Assembly: GCF_002105155.1 (NCBI RefSeq)
Contig: NW_019029009.1
Location: forward strand, 62,001 to 126,000
DNA from: Lobosporangium transversale
Taxonomy: Eukaryota; Mortierellomycota; Mortierellomycetes; Mortierellales; Mortierellaceae
Direction: 5' to 3'
DNA: 64,000 nucleotides
Below are positions 61,671 through 64,000 of the stretch, in pieces (position 1 is the first letter of the stretch; every line of letters begins with the position of its first letter). The notes under the pieces are model-generated. The model saw nothing but the letters and a program-made list of their open reading frames with translations, did not search any database and was not told the DNA's origin. The position numbers and the translations under genes were made by a program.

Positions 61671-64000
61671 TCATGGAAGACTCCAAGGGTTTCCCGTTGC
61701 TGACGCTGATGCTGATGCTGGTACTGATGTCGATGTTGTAGAAGATGCAACCCCTAAAGAGTCTATAGAGTTGGACATTGATGCTGATCCGTTTTCCTTA
61801 TTCGACTGGCGACGTGGCTCCTTGCGCGAGTCGCCTTTATGGGGACGAGGTGGTCGTCTGACAAGATCTTTTGGATGGACAAAGTTGCAGCGGTCTCCAA
61901 ATGCGCAATTATCAGGATCACTAATTATAAAAAAGAAGAAAAAAAAATTGAGACTGATGTTTCTCGTAATAATGCCACAACGCCTTGTATGTTTTCGTGA
62001 CAGAGTCATACCGGCATGGCAGGACTGGATGGGTGAACTTGCAAGCCTTGTTGGTGCAATTGGGCCAGAATCGACAGCGAGACTTCATCTTGACTCGATC
62101 ATTTGGTTGGGTCTGCGATTGCAATTGAAGCTGCATAGCAGGATCCATTGCCCAAATATGGCTTTGGTCTGAGGGACAGAATTATAAGGGGAGTATGAAT
62201 TAGGATCAGCTAATGAATTGGGATCAAGGGTGTTTAACACCAGACAGTTGGGCAGCCACGAGAAATTACCGTTCATGATCGGAGCGTTACTTCGCGAATT
62301 AACATCAGAGGCCGTTGCAAAGGAGGCATCGGTAGGGCGGGGTAGCCATGAAGGCGTAAAGATCGCAGCATTGGTATTTAACGTATGGTTTGTACCTGAG
62401 TATGACAAAATGAAACAAGACAAAACAAAAATTGAACATCAATTGAGAACAGAGCAGTTCCATTGAGTGACTGTATGGACCGTAACCAAAAATAGTTCCT
62501 TACGAGCAGTAAATGATTCATTAGTTTGGTTGCTCATTCCCGAAGCAATAGAAACCTCGTTCATTTGTTCCGATGCAGTCAACGCACTTCCTGACGATGC
62601 TGGGGTGAAAGATGTTAGCGATGATGGTTGCGACAAGGAAGAAGTGGTAAATGAATCGAGTCCTTTGTAAGGCGAGGCAGCCTCCGCGATCGTCAATGCC
62701 TTTTCAATTCTCTCCACAGCTTCGATTCGCACTGGGAATTCTTCATTAAGGATCTTTGAAGTCTCGGATGGCAAAGGCATGTCTAGGACAGAAGTATGGC
62801 GCTCAACCTCTTCAGGATGATTGTCATTCTGTTGTACTTTCAGGAAACTTTCTGTGATCGTCACTACTTCTTGCTGCTGATGCTGCTCCTCCGTCTCTAC
62901 CTCGCTCTGTCCCTCCTCTTTCTCTACCATTACCGGCTCGTCTTCGTCCTCTTCCTCCTCTACCACCACCGCCTCTTCCTCTGCCATCTCCTCCTCCACT
63001 TTTTCCTCCGCTTTCTCCTCCACTGACTGATCCTCTTCCACTTGTTGATCATGATCTTCCTCTACCTTCTCCTCTACCTTCTCTACTTCCTCCTCTACCT
63101 TCTCTTCGTCTATCTTCTCTTTAACTTGCTGATCCTTATTGGTATCTTCTTCCTGGGACTCAACGATCTCCTGGCCCAAGACTTCCTTTGTTGCAACGAC
63201 CTCATCCTTCTCCTTCTCTTCCTCCAGATGTGTTTCCTCTATAACTATGCTCTCCTGAACTAAAGCAATGCTCTAAATCCGAGTAGGTACGAGAATAAAA
63301 CCTCAATTTTAAATGCTATATTTATATATATATTCAATAGACAGAATGGTGTTTTACCTGCTGAACAATATCCTCTCCAGTCTTAATGATGCCATCCACG
63401 ACCACTTCTATCATGAGTAAAATTACAAAAAAAAAAAAAAAAAAAAAAAGGTGGTGTTAGAAACAGTAAGAATCGTACACATTTTCCTTAAAGCTGTTTT
63501 GCCATATTATGGCGAATAAAAACTTTCAATCGTGTGAAAATGGGAAAGTTTGAATGAAGGATTTCAATCTCATTGATTCCTGGTTGTTTACTTCCGACAA
63601 GAAGAGGCCAGTATTTCTTTGTGAGCATTTTTTTTTTTTTTTTTTTTTACCTTTCACAAATAGTGAAGTTTCCTTTTCCACATATTCCGAATTCTCCTGA
63701 ATCCCCTTGCTAGTAACAACAGGCTTGGATTGTTCGATCTCCTCATGTACGATCACATGAGCGTACTGAGTATCGGCAGATTGTTTTTGTTCCTGCCTCT
63801 GTTCCTGTCCCTGTTCTTGTTCCTGTCCCTGCTCCTGTTGCTTAAACTCTTCGTCTTTCTTCTTAATTCCGCTACTATCTTTGCGATTGTCGATTTGGTC
63901 GCCAGTACTATCGGATTGACTCTTTTTAACAGTTTTACTCTTGGTGGAGACAGTAGTAGTGCTTGACGTTGATGTTGAAGTCGTAGGCGGACGAGGAGGC
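61671..64000 (-). CDS. CCCH zinc-finger protein (Nab2/ZC3H14-like), 5' part missing
   Basis: Probable poly(A) RNA-binding nuclear protein. Visible exons: 63651-64000 (runs off the window), 63358-63407, 62504-63272, 62270-62395, 62012-62168, 61671-61920 (stop); phases agree. The N-terminal visible part has a Gln-Glu repeat (EQGQEQEQGQEQRQEQK). The big exon is an acidic Glu/Val region of about 100 residues (EEKVEEEVEKVEEKVEED and similar). Near the C-terminus are two CCCH fingers of the Nab2 type: CRFWPNCTNKACKFTHP (C-x5-C-x4-C-x3-H) and, across an intron, CRDPDNCAFGDRCNFVHP (C-x5-C-x5-C-x3-H). A Ser/Ala-rich tail follows. Yeast Nab2 has seven fingers; only two are seen here, so the assignment to Nab2 itself is uncertain. 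Confidence 0.8.

Overview
This is eukaryotic DNA from an early-diverging fungus. It is most likely a Mortierella-type Mucoromycota, although the taxon is my inference. The genes are dense and carry many short introns (about 50-200 bases) with GT...AG borders. Several families present (EH-domain GTPase, a two-ACT CASTOR-like protein, a P5B ATPase, an Atg3 E2) fit a filamentous fungus outside the yeasts. Long A or T homopolymers (20-40 bases) sit in introns and spacers throughout. All gene models below were built by hand from reading frame, splice sites and phase. Every complete model sums to a whole number of codons.

Layout. 35-2820 (+) is the 3' part of a fungal-specific transcription factor. 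3062-3700 (-) is ribosomal protein eL42. 3701-6833 is a gene-poor spacer with one decayed small reading frame. 6834-9509 (-) is a membrane-anchored armadillo-repeat protein, divergent from nucleoporin NDC1 at 9809-12473 (+). 13053-15161 (+) is an EHD-type dynamin-like GTPase, convergent with a peroxisomal acyl-CoA oxidase at 15305-17796 (-). Then come three + genes in tandem: ATG3 (18732-20855), VPS60/CHMP5 (21218-22565) and a mitochondrial acetyl-CoA acetyltransferase (22974-24983). Proteasome alpha-2 follows at 25245-26427 (-), then a broken secreted-protein gene near 27154-27758, and a RhoGEF with DH-PH domains at 28345-30977 (-), whose first exon was not found.

The second half holds a P5B-type transport ATPase (33837-38990, -), divergent from a Tra2-like RS/RRM splicing factor (39434-41506, +). 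Next are an alkenal/prostaglandin-type reductase (41866-43177, +), a mucin-like single-pass membrane protein (43745-46046, +), a CASTOR-like double ACT protein (46430-49448, -) and a second single-pass membrane protein (51407-52620, -). A tRNA-Leu(UAA) lies at 53213-53297 (-). 53438-56108 is a Helitron with its 3' hairpin terminus and an internal deletion, and next to it is a TIR element (56162-56876) full of a CCCGGG-centred palindrome. The window ends with a CsbD-like stress protein (57697-57981, +), an ABHD1/3-type alpha/beta hydrolase (58655-60590, +) and the 3' part of a CCCH zinc-finger protein resembling Nab2/ZC3H14 (61671-64000, -).

Most genes are housekeeping: vesicle traffic and autophagy (EHD, VPS60, ATG3), lipid breakdown (acyl-CoA oxidase, thiolase, hydrolase), nutrient sensing, RNA processing and nuclear pore. 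They do not form an operon or a biosynthetic cluster. The unusual material is the mobile DNA at 53.4-56.9 kb, the two decayed genes, and several odd splicing features.
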